64,000 bases of DNA, taken from assembly GCA_015345905.1 (NCBI GenBank), contig JADDTR010000029.1, positions 1 to 64,000 on the forward strand. The letters are read 5' to 3'. Each line of letters opens with the position of its first letter. Within the stretch, counting starts at the first letter, position 1. Below, in pieces: positions 22,738 through 34,395 of the stretch. Position numbers and translations under genes: made by a program. The stretch is from Aotearoamyces nothofagi. Taxonomy: Eukaryota; Ascomycota; Leotiomycetes; Leotiales; Tympanidaceae. The notes under the pieces are model-generated. The model searched no databases. It was not told the DNA's origin and saw nothing but the letters and a program-made list of their open reading frames with translations.

Positions 22738-24476
22738 TCACGCGTTTGTAGCCTGGCTGGCGCCACGGGTACGGGGGGCACCGCCACGACCTCTGTTAGC
22801 GCCAAAGTCGCCTCGGCCACCTCTCTGACTTCCTGGTCGGCCTTGCTCAAATCCACCACGGCCACGGTTGTTCAACCCACCACGGCCGGCATTATAACTG
22901 CTGCCACCGTACGCCTGAGACTTTGGGCGACGAGGCTCAACGAGGATAGATTCCCCACCGAGTTGATGTGGGTTAGCAGCAAAGGCTGCCTGGTAACCAG
23001 CAGTGCTAGCGTACTCCACAAAAGCGCAGTTCTATTGTTTATTAGCATATTTTCTAACAGGGCTGATATTAGACACATACCTTTTGGCGGTTGATGTCAA
23101 AGTAGACAAGCTCGCCATATTTGCTAAGAGCAGCTCGGAGGTCCTCTGTCTTGACACCTTCGGTTACGTTTCGGACATAGCCCATGGTACCTTCTTTCTC
23201 GAGAGGGCTAGATATGGACTGAGGACGGTTCTGTCGCTTGGCATCACTGCCTGCTGTCTGCCAGCCTTGTGATTGCTGAGGCTGCTCAGTCTCCTTTTCG
23301 TTGGTGACAGCAACAGGAGCAGCTGGCTTAGCAACTTGAGCAGCTGGGGCAGTGCGGGTAGCAGCTGGAGCTGGAGATGCAGCCTTGGGAGCAGGTACAG
23401 CAGGGCGAGGAGTAGCAGCGGCAGCAGCGGCAGCACGGTTAGCCCAGCTCAGTGGTTTGGCAGGTGCTGCTGGATGAACAGATGGTGCTTGAGCAGAAGA
23501 AGGCAGACGACTGAGAGCAGGAGTTGGCTCGGGATCCTTTGGTCTCTCAACTTCCTGAGAGTCTTCCTTTTCCAAAGCCTTCTCAACTGCCTCGGTTGTC
23601 GGTAGTTTCTCCTCGACCTCGTTGGCAGTTATTGGTGCCTCTTCGGCCTGGTCGACCTTGGTTGCATCAGTTGTGCTGTGGCCGTTGGTGCTTGGAGCTT
23701 CCTTTAGGATTGCAGACTCCTCATCCAAGGTCTCTTCCAACTTCTTGTCTACGATGTTGGTATCGAGGTTGCCCGTCTTGACATCCTCTGTGGCTTGTGC
23801 TTTAGGCATCTCCACACCTTCAGCTAGCTGCTCTGGCTGTGTAGTCTCCTCCTGGCCTGCTGCAGCCTCAACCTCTTCCTCGACCTCTTCGTTGATGTAA
23901 CGGAAGATGTCGTTAAGAACAAAGTAGCCGGTTGGTTGCTGGGCAAGGACGAAGGTCTGGACAAACTTCTTGAGCTCCGCTGATTTGTTGGAAGTCTCTC
24001 CAATGACCTGGATAACGATATTCTCATCGGAAGCCTGAGAGTCGACGTTGGAGACGCGGACCTTGCAGTCTTGGTAGTCGAGGTCCTTGATACGTTCTTG
24101 GATAGCCTATAACTGTCAGACAAAGCTTGGCATATAGAAACGGCCAGACTTACACTTCGACCAACTGATACTGGGGCAACCTCGGCCTCAGGACCAGACA
24201 CAAACTGCGATCGTTTACCATAGAATAGCTAGTGGTGCATAAGCAAGAGCACAGAATATCATTTGCTTGACGACTTACGTGGAGCTTCTCCGGTGAGCGG
24301 CTGAGGGTGGTGTAGTATAGTTCTATGAAATACCATCCAATCTTATCCTTTGAAAGATCGCCGTTGCCGTTGGTGTTTCCAGTTGAAGTCTCGGTCGCAC
24401 CAGAGGTAGCAGTATAGTGTTCGGTAGCACTCTTGTACTGGTCCTGCTGACCGAAATTTCCGTTCGTTGTTGCCAT
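22738..24476 (-). CDS. NTF2- and RRM-domain RNA-binding protein (G3BP/Nxt3-like)
   Basis: Model: exons 24476-24279, 24228-24154, 24106-23081 and 23031-22738; 530 aa, all phase 0. Residues of about 45-170 form an NTF2-like domain (KIGWYFIELYYTTLSRSPEK, LFYGKRSQFVSGPEAEVAPV, QPTGYFVLNDIFRYINEE). A long Pro/Ala/Glu-rich linker follows, then an RRM at about 365-455 (TMGYVRNVTEGVKTEDLRAA ... NCAFVEYASTAGYQAA) and a Gly/Arg-rich RGG tail. This is the architecture of animal G3BP, fission yeast Nxt3 and budding yeast Bre5, which work with the Ubp3/USP10 deubiquitinase and in stress granules. An alternative name is simply Bre5 orthologue. Introns 1-3 have consensus donors. Confidence 0.85.
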
Positions 24477-24479
24477 CGT

Positions 24480-26145
24480 GCTGATTAAGATAAGGTAGAC
24501 AAGAAGTCAACGTCACAAACTAGGATAGAGTATGTTGGAAGAAACGCTAAAAGGTGGACCTAGATCACGCTTATGTAGAATGTGTTCAAACAATAAGGTC
24601 GATGATAGATCGAAAGAGGACTCTTTGGGTGGAGACTCTCCTGGCAAGACGTACGATCTGAATCGAGTCTTGTAGTTGAGCGAGCGATTTGTTGGAGAGC
24701 TGTTAAGTGTTGACTAGAAGGCAGGAAGGGAGGTACAAGGGATTGAGGAGATATTAGAAGAGTTCGGTGCGTAAGGGGAGGTATGAGAGAAGTCGAAAGT
24801 AGATTCGATTGAAGTGGTCGTTCCAAGTTGATATCAAGTAAATGGGCTGTGGTGGTGACGGTTGTGCCGACCCGGAGGAAATTGTCGAAAATCCGCTAAG
24901 ACAACCTTAGCGGGAATGATGATTGATGGATGGATTTAAGCTTGCACGGCTCGAATACGCGACTAAGCGCCTATCTCCCCAGCATTTTAGCTCTGGGAAT
25001 TCAGGAACTGAAAGTCCTTTGCCATATAGTGCCGAGGTGTTCTGGTTATTAGGAGTTGTTTGCCATTACTCTAATATGTGTTGTATAATAAATATAGGTA
25101 AGGATCGATCTTTCTGACGCCTTCAGAAGGTTATTCAAAGCTTGGCGTGTGTATATCCCCCACAATTGCTACTCATAGCATCTGTCTATCTCACTGATTG
25201 GATTTGGGTGTTATCAATGTACTCCTGTGCCGGTGACTTATTGTTAATATGTGATGTGGTATGTTCGTATCTGTGCATATCAATATACCCCTATCCGTTG
25301 GCCCTTCCACTACCCGGACTGGGTATTTTTTAAAACTGTAGCACGTGTCATGGCATTCATGTATTCTCATTTTCTTCTTCCTTACACCTTATAATGGATC
25401 TTTGAAAGTAGGTGTCCTGCTGTTAGTCATGTTGGTAAGATATGATAGTTTAAGCCCTTTATAGCCGTTTTACTTTATGCTATTACCGACTAAATGGCCT
25501 TATCTTGATGTACCCACCCTTCCAATGGCAACACTACTTACAATTTTCATTGTCCATGGTTTCCAAGAGATTTAAACCAAAATAGTTGCCTTCGTAACTG
25601 TGAAGCATTGGCAAATACATTCAATGTAATGTCTCTACCGAAGGCTCGGGGGTGATGTAAACAGTTCTTGGTGACGCCCTTTTCTATTATACTGAGGTAA
25701 CCAAATAGACAGGTTTGATTCACTTTAAAACTCCTGTAAGTCAATGAGAGCAGCTTGTATGTCGGCTTTGAAGGTTGAAAGGGTTATAACATTAGTATAT
25801 CTTAAAATCACGTGACTGGTTTGGACCATTTTATCAGATCGGGGCTGTAATGCTAATTGCTTTTAGATATCTTATGTAACTTATGCTTCCCAAGTTATTA
25901 TAATTTTATTTTCGGGTTCAATAGCGCATCTTCATGGAGATCTTCTCTTAGAGTGTCCAGAAACTTAGTCAGCTTCCAAGGGGACGAGACACACAAGATC
26001 AACAATCCAGGTAAACAATACGTTTCATCTTAGAAATACCTCACAGTCTTGTTTCCCCAAGAACTCAATCACCCATTTTCATGTTTCTCGAATGCTTTTA
26101 TTGGCGTCGAGGCGATCAGTAGGGCTATCAGTTAAACATTTAAGC
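24480..26145. other. Intergenic, no gene seen
   Basis: The first ~400 bp are the promoter/5' UTR of the minus-strand G3BP-like gene. The rest becomes AT-richer (about 25000-25950), with no long ORF and no repeat structure I could define. Confidence 0.5.
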
Positions 26146-27254
26146 ATGGTAACAGCCAGCGCGACGATGCATGCGGCAGCAAGCCATATTGACCGTACTG
26201 CAACAGAACCTCGTGATCAGGTGTGTAGCCCAAATCTGCTACAAATAGAAGACTGAATAGAGTACTGATGGCTTGACAGTTGTTACACAAAGTTATCCTG
26301 AGTCGTATAGATCCTGTGAATGAACGTATCCGGCTATTGCGCCTTGCGATACCCGAGGGTAATCCCCCAGTGAAGGTAGGTTTCCCATCTGAGACCGGCA
26401 CACAAGTATTTTCAAGACAATCATTCCATTGATACATGTTTGTTATACTTCTCATCCATTCAATGCCACTCGCGTATAGTATTTATTAATGTATCACACA
26501 GTTTCTCCCAGGGCAATGGCTTGATGTCCACGTCCCAGGACTCACCAAACCCGGAGGATTCACTATCACTTCCACGCCTTCTGATGCTAAACCCTGTCTT
26601 TCCCACTTCGGCGAAGCAGAAGATTCCCGTGGGTACCTTGAGCTGGCGATTCAAGACTCACCTAGTAATCCACCTGCCGCATGGCTCTGGCGCCCTATCA
26701 AGGAAATCATCGGCAAAGAGCTGAAAATCAGAGTAGGCGGGAGTTTTGTGTGGCCACCACCTGGAATCCCCATCAATGATCTCAAAAGAATTGTATTAGT
26801 GGCTGGCGGTGTAGGTGTCAACCCACTGATGTCTATCTTGAGTTCTCTAGCTCAGGTGCCAGACCTTCCGTATGAGATACGCTTTCTCTACACCTTACGA
26901 GATCCTGGAGAGCCGAGAGATGCAAATGAAATCCTATTTCTGCAGCGCCTGGCACATATATTCCAGACTCGCAAAGTTGCTGGAGAGCTCTCTCTTTATT
27001 TGACGCCTGGGCCTTGTACACCGGATAGTATGCCGCCAGACGATACTATTGATTCCAAGGTCGGGCAGTTTAAGTATGTCAATAGAAGAATTACGAAGGA
27101 AGATTTGGTAAAGGCTTTAAGACCTGTGGATGAGAGGCAGGAGACTATCTGCTATATTTGCGGGGTTCCTGCCATGACTGATGATTTTGTAGAAGTCGCC
27201 CAAAGGGTTGAAGGGATGGATCCCCAGAAGGTTCTGTTCGAGAGATGGTGGTAA
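26146..27254 (+). CDS. OXNAD-type FAD/NAD(P) oxidoreductase (3 exons)
   Basis: Model: exons 26146-26220, 26280-26375 and 26502-27254; 307 aa, phase 0 throughout. It has a ferredoxin-reductase fold: FAD domain with FLPGQWLDVHVPG and GGFTITSTP (the flavin-binding R/F-x-[TS]-x-[TS] strand), then an NAD-binding domain with VAGGVGVNPLMSILSSL, the FLYTLRDP strand and a C-terminal ICYICGVPAMTDDF with the Cys-Gly nicotinamide contact. It matches OXNAD1-like proteins, often mitochondrial in eukaryotes; electron partner unknown. The N-terminus (MVTASATMHAAASH) has a weakly transit-like composition. It is convergent with the SDR gene 150 bp away. Confidence 0.85.
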
Positions 27255-27404
27255 GCGATATCTTAATGAGGCGTTATCTTTGATACATATGCATTATATA
27301 TGTTTCTATCAATCTTAGCCAGTAGCTGCAAATGCTAGTATCATATTCCTTTTTTTGTGTTCCAAACCTAATTCACCGTCCAGTTGCCTTTCCGCCTTGT
27401 GTCT

Positions 27405-28310
27405 CTACCATGGAATATCTTTCCCATTGTACTTGTTCGCACCTTCTTTGTTCTCCCATCCTGCAACGAGAATATTTTGGAAGCTACCATTTCTATCCTT
27501 CCCTGTCTTCAAAAGAGCTTTCACAACAGCCTCGGCGCCTTGCTCAACTTTCAGATCAGCCGAAGCTCCACCCATATCTGTTTGCAGCCACTGGTCCAGA
27601 TTAGTACAGTTCTCACGTCTGCTCTTTGGGACACTTACTCCTGGGCTGATTAAGAAGAATGTGAATCCCTCGTCTGCAAGTGACAAGGCCCATTGAACTG
27701 TGAGGGCATTCAAAGTAGCTTTGCTGATCTTATAAGCTGGATTTGGTGACCAGCTATAATTCGCAGCCGTCGATATGGACCCGACAGCGCTGGATCTTTA
27801 TTTTGTTAGCTACAGAAAATGAGATGGTTTGCCAACTAGCTTACATATTCAGGACCTTCTTTAGGTTGCCTTGGCGCAAGAGTGGAAGAAAGGCGGCAGT
27901 GACTCTTTGAGTTGAGAAGACGTTCACATTTATAACCTCGGGGAGATTAGACCTATATAATTGTTAGGAGTTTCGTATCAAGAATATCGGAAACTCTCTT
28001 ACATCGATTCAATTCCAGAGCCATCTGATGTCGCGATAGCAACGTTGTTTACCAAAACATCAAGTCCTTTGTCCTTAAGGACGGCCCCAACTTCTACCAC
28101 AGCTCTCTTGACACTCTCTTCATCAGTTATATCAAGCTTGACGAAGATTGCTCTCCCATTGGAGTTCTCGATCACATTTTTCAATGCTGGTGCTTCGTTG
28201 CGAGAGGTTGCAATAATGGTACCAACTTCTGATGCTGGGTAGGAAAGTAGTTGTGACACCAATGCGAGGCCAAGTCCACGAGAGGTGCCGGTGATCAGAT
28301 AGGAAGACAT
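27405..28310 (-). CDS. Short-chain dehydrogenase/reductase (4 exons)
   Basis: Model: exons 28310-28003, 27952-27845, 27795-27639 and 27590-27405; 252 aa. It is a classical SDR: cofactor loop TGTSRGLG at residues 8-15, LDITDEESV (adenine-side Asp), VNNVAIA (NNAG position, here NNVA), the catalytic ISSAVGS serine region and PAYKISKA carrying the Tyr-x3-Lys pair. The length fits the family. It is closest in style to C-factor/sniffer-like fungal SDRs; the substrate cannot be told. Introns are 43-50 nt with GTAAG donors. The ATG at 28310 is chosen over an upstream in-frame site because it begins directly with the Rossmann strand (MSSYLITGTSRG). Confidence 0.85.
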
Positions 28311-29317
28311 AGTTAGAGGAGAATGGCAAGAAGGAATCAATAATTATAGGCGCCTTGTGCTATTTAAGGACGTTGTTGAAGGGTGATAGTATCTATTCAA
28401 GATATATATTCTCACGAGGGACCTCTACCATTATATGCTTTTCATAGCAATACTCCAAGCTGACACTCTACACACCGTAATTAATCACGTCATGCAAAGG
28501 CCGTCAGACATGACGGCTTAACAATCATGTAGAACTCAGGTATGGCGCTAACCTTTGTAATCACATGCGGCCTAGGACGAGTTTATACCTGAAGGCTCCC
28601 TGTACACGACCACTACACTTCTTGCAGGTGATACAAACGAACACGCCGGTCATAGCTTATAAACCATCACTCAAATGGATTGTTTTCGTGCTCAAATGGG
28701 AATTAACATATCGGGATCTGTTGGCATTCACCACATGACACCTTGCCAGGTCTCTAGTCCGGTAACGTCTACACTCTACACGCTCTACACGCTCTACACG
28801 CTCTACACACTCTACACACTCTACACACTCTACAGGCACTTCAGGCACTTCAGGACACTTAAACCTTACATTTCATGCCTTGACTTAGACTAGAGATTAT
28901 GATATATTCAATTCTTTTAGCAGAATTGGTCCTACCCGCCAAATGCTTGCAGCCAATTGTCGCTTACAAATTGCCAACAATCAGCCTTGCGGCGTTTTAT
29001 ACCGAGTCTAGTAGCACTTTGAGCTCTCGAGACAACATGGCACAATGTCTCCAGAATGTCCTAGGATGAATGTCATACATATTTTGACACCTTATATGCA
29101 GTAGGTTCGCCAATGGCGGATCTTAGGGTTCTGATACCGGATTTAAGGCATGTCGAAGTGATGTTCGGGGTTAAGTTGCGGAGATTGGGTGTATGGCGAT
29201 GCCAAGTGTGCTTTCAAATCAGGATGAGAACTGACCTCCCAGTCTCGGATTTCAGGTAGGAAGCAATGGCATAACCAGGCCAAAGAAAGACGCCGTTCAT
29301 CAAATCAGGTTCCATTT
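28311..29317. other. Intergenic with 9-bp minisatellite
   Basis: About 1 kb between two minus-strand genes. Apart from the CTCTACACG array (listed separately) nothing gene-like is seen. Confidence 0.55.
28774..28836. repeat. 9-bp minisatellite CTCTACAC(G/A), 7 copies
   Basis: Units begin at 28774, 28783, 28792, 28801, 28810, 28819 and 28828. The array switches from the G-ending to the A-ending variant midway and is followed by AGGCACTTC repeats. Confidence 0.9.
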
Positions 29318-30236
29318 CTATGTAGCATTATCCTTCGCAGGCTTAACCCTACGATCCAAAATCTCATCCACAATCCCCATAGCCAATGCTTCCTCGGAAC
29401 TCAAGAACTTATCTCTCTCCATAATCTTTTCGATCTCCTCTATCGTATGATCCTTTGTCAAATGCCTCTGGTAGATCTCATTCAGCGATTTTCTGACGCG
29501 TAGGATCTCCGTTGCATGAATAGCAATGTCTGAAGCTTGGCCGAAATATCCGCCTGATGGTTGATGGATCATAATTGAGCTGTGTGGAAGACAGAAACGT
29601 TTTCCTGCTTCGCCTCCGCATAGAAGGAGGGAACCCATGGAGGCGGCTTGTCCGACGCAGACTGTCGACACGGGGGATTTGATGTATGTCATTGTGTCGT
29701 AGATTGCGAGGCCTGTGTTAAATATGTCAGCTGCAGCCACACATAGCGTCATCCAACAACTGACCAGCTGTGACTGAGCCTCCAGGCGAGTTGATGTAGA
29801 GGGTTATTGCTTTGTCGGGATTGTCTGATTCAAGCCATAGTAATTGGGCTACAATGGCTGCTGAAACGCTCTCGTCGACTTCTCCATTCAAACAGATAAT
29901 GCGCTCCTATAATATGTAAGTCCTGCTCATGGGTTGCAAGAGCTCAATCGTACTTGTAACAGCTTCGAGAATATATCGGCTTAAAGCAATGTCAGCTCAG
30001 CTGTATTCATCTCATCAAGTTTCCACATACAAGTCCTCCAGCCACCTCCCTACACAATTAGCAGCTATTCCGAGGTTCAGAGACACGGCGGGATTCCTTA
30101 CAAGAGTCTCCGTAATAAAGGGCATGGGTGTCCAAGCCTTTGGCGCCTGCCTCGCAGGAGGAGCGTTGGAATATGCCCTCAACCCAGTCCTGGCTGCATT
30201 GCGCAGAGGCCCACGCAGTATTCTGGCTGACCACAT
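29318..30236 (-). CDS. CLPP: Mitochondrial ATP-dependent Clp protease proteolytic subunit
   Basis: Model: exons 30236-30102, 30049-30031 (19 nt), 29979-29954 (26 nt), 29906-29765 and 29712-29318; 238 aa, phases closing exactly. The N-terminus [20 protein letters not shown] is a typical basic mitochondrial presequence. Family signatures follow: [47 protein letters not shown], the nucleophile in [11 protein letters not shown], the catalytic His in IMIHQPSGG and the Asp in [12 protein letters not shown]. All three catalytic residues are present, so it should be an active serine peptidase that works with ClpX in matrix protein quality control. ClpP is absent from budding yeast but present in many filamentous fungi. 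It is divergent from the gene at 30417. Confidence 0.93.
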
Positions 30237-30416
30237 CTTACATCTGTGAAAGAAATTCAATGTTACCGGGCCATAGTCCTATCGATTCGAGTAACCGTCT
30301 TTTAAAGATTATTTGAACGACGCGGCGCGCGACTCGCTTGGGGGATATCTTATCTTTTGACTGGCCTAACAAACTTTCTTATTTTCAAGAGTATGAATGT
30401 ATGAATATATGAATGG
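30237..30416. promoter_or_regulatory. Shared divergent promoter, clpP and 30417 gene
   Basis: Only 180 bp separate the two start codons. Both products look mitochondrial, so co-regulation is plausible. It contains CGACGCGGCGCGCGACTCG and an AT-rich ATGAATGTATGAATATATGA stretch just before the plus-strand start. No binding site is identified. Confidence 0.45.
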
Positions 30417-31730
30417 ATGCTTGTCATGCGCAAAGGTGTGGCCCGGCAGGGTAACAGTATCGGCAGATGCTTTACAACTTCTACTCGACGATGTGCTTGG
30501 AAGCTTCCAACCAATCCGCTTCAACATAAGGCATCCGATGCTGAGCTCTCACAGGATGCCAGTAACCCTTCCGATCAGCAGGTAGCTGTTGGAGATGCGA
30601 GTACTGCTAGTACTGCTTCAATTGACAATAGCAGAGAAGCTCCAAAGCCAGTAAAGCCAGCATCACGACGTTTACCATTGTCTCCATTGATGGATCCCGT
30701 CTACATCGCAGCAAAGGCCAAGTACAGACAGCACAAACCCGCACCCAGCAAAGACCGTACGCCTTTCCAGACGCAACTCGAGAATAATCCATATGGTAAT
30801 TAAACCCCCTTCCGCCACCTCTTCCCTATATCCGAATCTTGCTGACCCTGATGAAAAGCCCGAGCTCTCCTAACGCCCGTCCGCATGTGCGCCCTCACAC
30901 GAACCTGGCTCCCATCCTTCTTCCTACAAGACTTTGAATTGATTGCCCACCCCGAGACTGGCGAGCCATGGCACCTTCCACGAAGTCTAGAATCCCAATA
31001 CCCTCGTCCATCGACTTCATCACTCCCCGACCCCTCGCCAACCTCCGCCTCTCGCCCACGCCCAATCGGACCCAAAGCCTACGCCCTCGCTCGCCAGGAC
31101 ATCCTTGCCGCAACCAATGACAAGCACTCAGGCTTCGCCCGCAGCTGGGAGAGTTTAGTGACTGCTCGCGCAAAGCTAGAAAAGGCCTTCCCACGCAATA
31201 CCTTGCGATGGCGGTCGGACATTGATGACTTCGTCTTGAAACTGATGCGCAGGCGCGCGGTTGAGATATTGGAGTATGTGTCGAAGCTTGGGAAGGGATA
31301 TCTTACACCCCGTGATTCGTTGGAGCACGCAAAGCAAAGCAAACAGACTGGAGCGATTTTGTGGCTTGGGCCGAAAAGTGGAGAGAGGATTGATGGGAGG
31401 GATGATATGGAGGAAAATTCTGGGCCAAAGGAAGAGCCTGAACCAAAGGAACCTGCGCCTGGAGAGTTCGCAACGTTGGATTTCCTGGAAAAGCGGAAGA
31501 AGAGCAAGATCCCAGTACATAACCTCAAGCTCTTACTTGGAGATGCTGGTATTGAACAGCTGAGACAGCGTAATCCAAAAGTCTTTGATGCTGACGTCGT
31601 AGTACTTAAGCATCGGAAAGTCACAATTGATCTCCAGCTCAAGCTGTGGAAGCTGCAAGGCTATTTGGCAAAGTATGAGTATTTGAAGGACTCTTCGCCA
31701 GATGAGCTGAATGAGGAGGATGGGCATTAA
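30417..31730 (+). CDS. Probable mitochondrial protein, family not recognised (2 exons)
   Basis: Model: exons 30417-30795 and 30859-31730, intron 63 nt (branch GCTGACC, acceptor AAAAG); 416 aa. The N-terminus is basic and hydroxylated (MLVMRKGVARQGNSIGRCFT, then TSTRRCAW), a likely mitochondrial presequence. Conserved-looking core after the junction: NPYARALLTPVRMCALTRTW, LPSFFLQDFELIAHPETGEP and WHLPRSLE. Further on are helical regions with Lys/Arg and a C-terminal KLWKLQGYLAKYEYLKDS. A mitoribosome-associated or respiratory-growth role is a guess from targeting and basicity; I cannot name the family. It is convergent with the lipase gene 140 bp downstream. Confidence 0.65.
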
Positions 31731-31871
31731 GCTAGCACTTGTAAGACAGAAGGCCAACAAATAGATATTGTAATATAAAGATCATATTAGGGATATCTAC
31801 TCATAAGCTATGAACCCGAGCCATTCCTAGGCCCCAACTCCGACCAGTTATGATAATGCGGTGATAAGAAC

Positions 31872-32874
31872 CTACAGCTTTGACTGCTCTCCAACCACAG
31901 GCTTGGCCTGGTTCTCCGCAGCGCCCTGTCCCTCTGCGGCCCTCTCTAAAATCCAATCCGCCACGTCTGCCGCAAACACGTCCCGATTATCCGGCAGGTC
32001 CGAATGCAACTGATGCTGCCAGTCCTCGTAGATCTTGAAGGTCTTGTCCTCGACACCCTTCGCATACGTCTCGAACCAGCTCTTGCTAGCCTCAAAGCTC
32101 GTACTCCCGTCCCCGGTGCCATGGGCAAGCCAGAGCGCGCGCACATTCTCATTCAGCCGGACCCTCCCCGACTTCAGACTCGCGGCGCGATCGAGCACGC
32201 CGGCGAGGCCCTGGAGCGTGCCGGTGTTGTGGCAGAGGGCGTCGTCCTTGATCGACTGCACGACGGCCGGGTCGCGCGTGCACCATTCGGGCGGCATGAT
32301 GTGGACGAGCTGGCGCTTCGGCAGCAGCTTGCCGGCGATACGGCCTGCGAACTCGGTGAGCACGCCGGGCTGCTGCTTGGGCGGGAGGTCGATGTGCGGG
32401 CTCTCGAGGAGGAAGCCGCGGATCTGGTGCGTGAGGGATGCGTATTCGGGCGAGCAGGCGAAGACGAGGGCTTCGGCGCCGCCCATCGAGTGGCCCATGA
32501 CGAAGACGGGGATCGTGGAGGGGAGCTCGCTGCTGATGACGTGCGCGATGTCGGCGAGGACTTGGGGTGTTGGGCCGGTGAGGCCTTTGTCAGAGGGCGT
32601 TTTGACGGAGCGGCCCCAGCCGCGTTGGTCGAAGCCGGTGACGAGGATGCGGCGGCTGGCAAGCGTGGGGAAGAGGTCGTAGTAGCGGTTTATGTGGTCG
32701 CTGAAGCCATGGAGGAAGATCAGATGGGCGAGGGGGGAGGAGACAGGCTGCGAGGAGGTTTAGTCGGGAGGTTGAGAAAAGGTGGAGCAGGGGAGAGGGA
32801 CGTACGATCCATTTCTTCTTGTACAACTCCGTCCCATCAGGGAGGACATGCGTCGTCTCTTCAATCTGAACCAT
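31872..32874 (-). CDS. Monoglyceride lipase-like serine hydrolase (Yju3 type)
   Basis: Model: exons 32874-32806 and 32747-31872, intron 58 nt; 314 aa. It is an alpha/beta hydrolase of the serine aminopeptidase S33/MGL group: oxyanion segment HLIFLHGFSDHINRYYDLFP, GFDQRGWGRS, nucleophile elbow GHSMGGAEAL (Ser at about 110), then HGTGD for the acid and DWQHQLHSDLP with the catalytic His. Fungal Yju3 cleaves monoacylglycerols on lipid droplets and membranes. Length matches Yju3 (313 aa in yeast). No signal peptide or membrane segment. The strand opposite carries a 298-codon ORF that is a GC-rich shadow. Confidence 0.85.
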
Positions 32875-34395
32875 CTCGACGATGCTGCCGACGCTCGTAG
32901 CAGTTCCAATAAACAAATCGAGGCGATCTGCCGTAGATCTGATTTCAACCAAGCCTCACGATGTTCCCTCCAAATCTCGAAACCTGTGTATCGAATGTAA
33001 TATCCTGCTCTACAATCCTCTTCTCCAGTTTATCCAGTTCTGCGATCCTCTCTGCGTCCTCGTTGTGTCTTGCCGTTCCGTCCCAACCCCAACGTAAGCA
33101 TACCGCAGAAACATCCCCAACAGCGTCATTCCTCGCCTCGGCGCCCCTCTGCCCGGGTCCGATGCCCCGCAAAGCACGGCAACGGCCGCCCGTGCACGCC
33201 GAGCAGCAGAAGTGCGCTACTGCGCTGCACGCCCTGCCGCACAACGTCCGGGTCAGCACTGCCTGGCGCTGGCACTGCCCCTAGCCCGCAATGCAGGACA
33301 GACGTTCCAAAAATACCCAGATCGGTCAATCCGTTCCGTTCCATCCCCTTCAATCCTCCAGGCCTGCTATCTCCAGATCACGCGTGCCACGGCCATGCCG
33401 TATCTGCAGCCCAGTGCAGTTATAAGAGCTTCTCTATACCTCCAAGAAGCATATGCGTGCAGCTCACCTAAATATAGCCCTTGGTCTATCGATTTTCCTT
33501 GCAGCCTCTACTATACCTCTCCTTGCATATCGGCAGATCAGGCCATCGGTTTATATCCAGACTGCAGTTCTCGTGATCGCGGCTTTTCCTTTGAATTGGT
33601 CGGGAATCATGATTCTCGTCGGAGATTTGCAGGTCGGACTCTGGAATGGAAAAAGTTAGAACTTGTAGTCTGGCGCCTGGTATAAACTGTGATATGGTTA
33701 AGTGGTCAAACTTTGTCACTTTATCAGCTTGCTAAATAGTACATTGAATGATATCCTTGCTTTACTCTGTAGCCTATTGGGATACCAAGGTTTTGAGTTC
33801 GAACCCTTTAATGCCAGTGGCCACAATTACCAACATCAGCAATACAACAAGTCATCTTACAGCTTCATAATTTGCAATTTCGTAGTTCGCCATGTCCCAA
33901 ATTCAAGGCCAGAGACTCAGTAAAAAAATATCCTAAAATCCGAGACAAGCTCTTTTGATTTTTAGAAATTATCTCATCACACTAAGTAGATACCTAGCAA
34001 TAATGACAGTCCAGTTACAGTGCAAACATCACGGTCCCGCCGTCTGTATATCTGGATGCTGGAATTACATTAACACACATCCGCCTCTACCTCCACATCA
34101 TCCTATCCCCAACATCGCCGTATAAACCAGCACAAACAAAAAAAAAGAACTATCAAACTTCTCAAGTCCGTCATGAACGCCATAAAAGTGACCAGATATC
34201 CTCGCTCAACAAGTAAAGCCAAAACAAATGCATATCAAAGCAAAATAAATAGTAAAAGAGGTATCAATAATGTTTCCCAATTACAGGAGATGCTTTTTTT
34301 ATCAGCCCCATCTCCGAGGGTTTTCCCAATTCCCATATCGTCCGTCAAATACATGTCCCATAACAAAGACCTTTCGTGTGCTCTGCTTTTGCCAT
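32875..34395. other. Intergenic, no gene seen
   Basis: Promoter of the lipase gene, then ~1.3 kb without credible genes. 33690-33810 holds weak tRNA-like control boxes (see findings). The 3' UTR of the C2H2 gene probably reaches to about 34100. Confidence 0.5.

Noticed and set aside
28774-28836. Regular 9-bp array considered as CRISPR-like
   Set aside because: There are no spacers; units abut directly, and CRISPR is not expected in a fungal nucleus.
32004-32900. 298-codon plus-strand ORF opposite the lipase gene
   Set aside because: It is a shadow of a GC-rich coding strand; the minus strand carries a full catalytic set.
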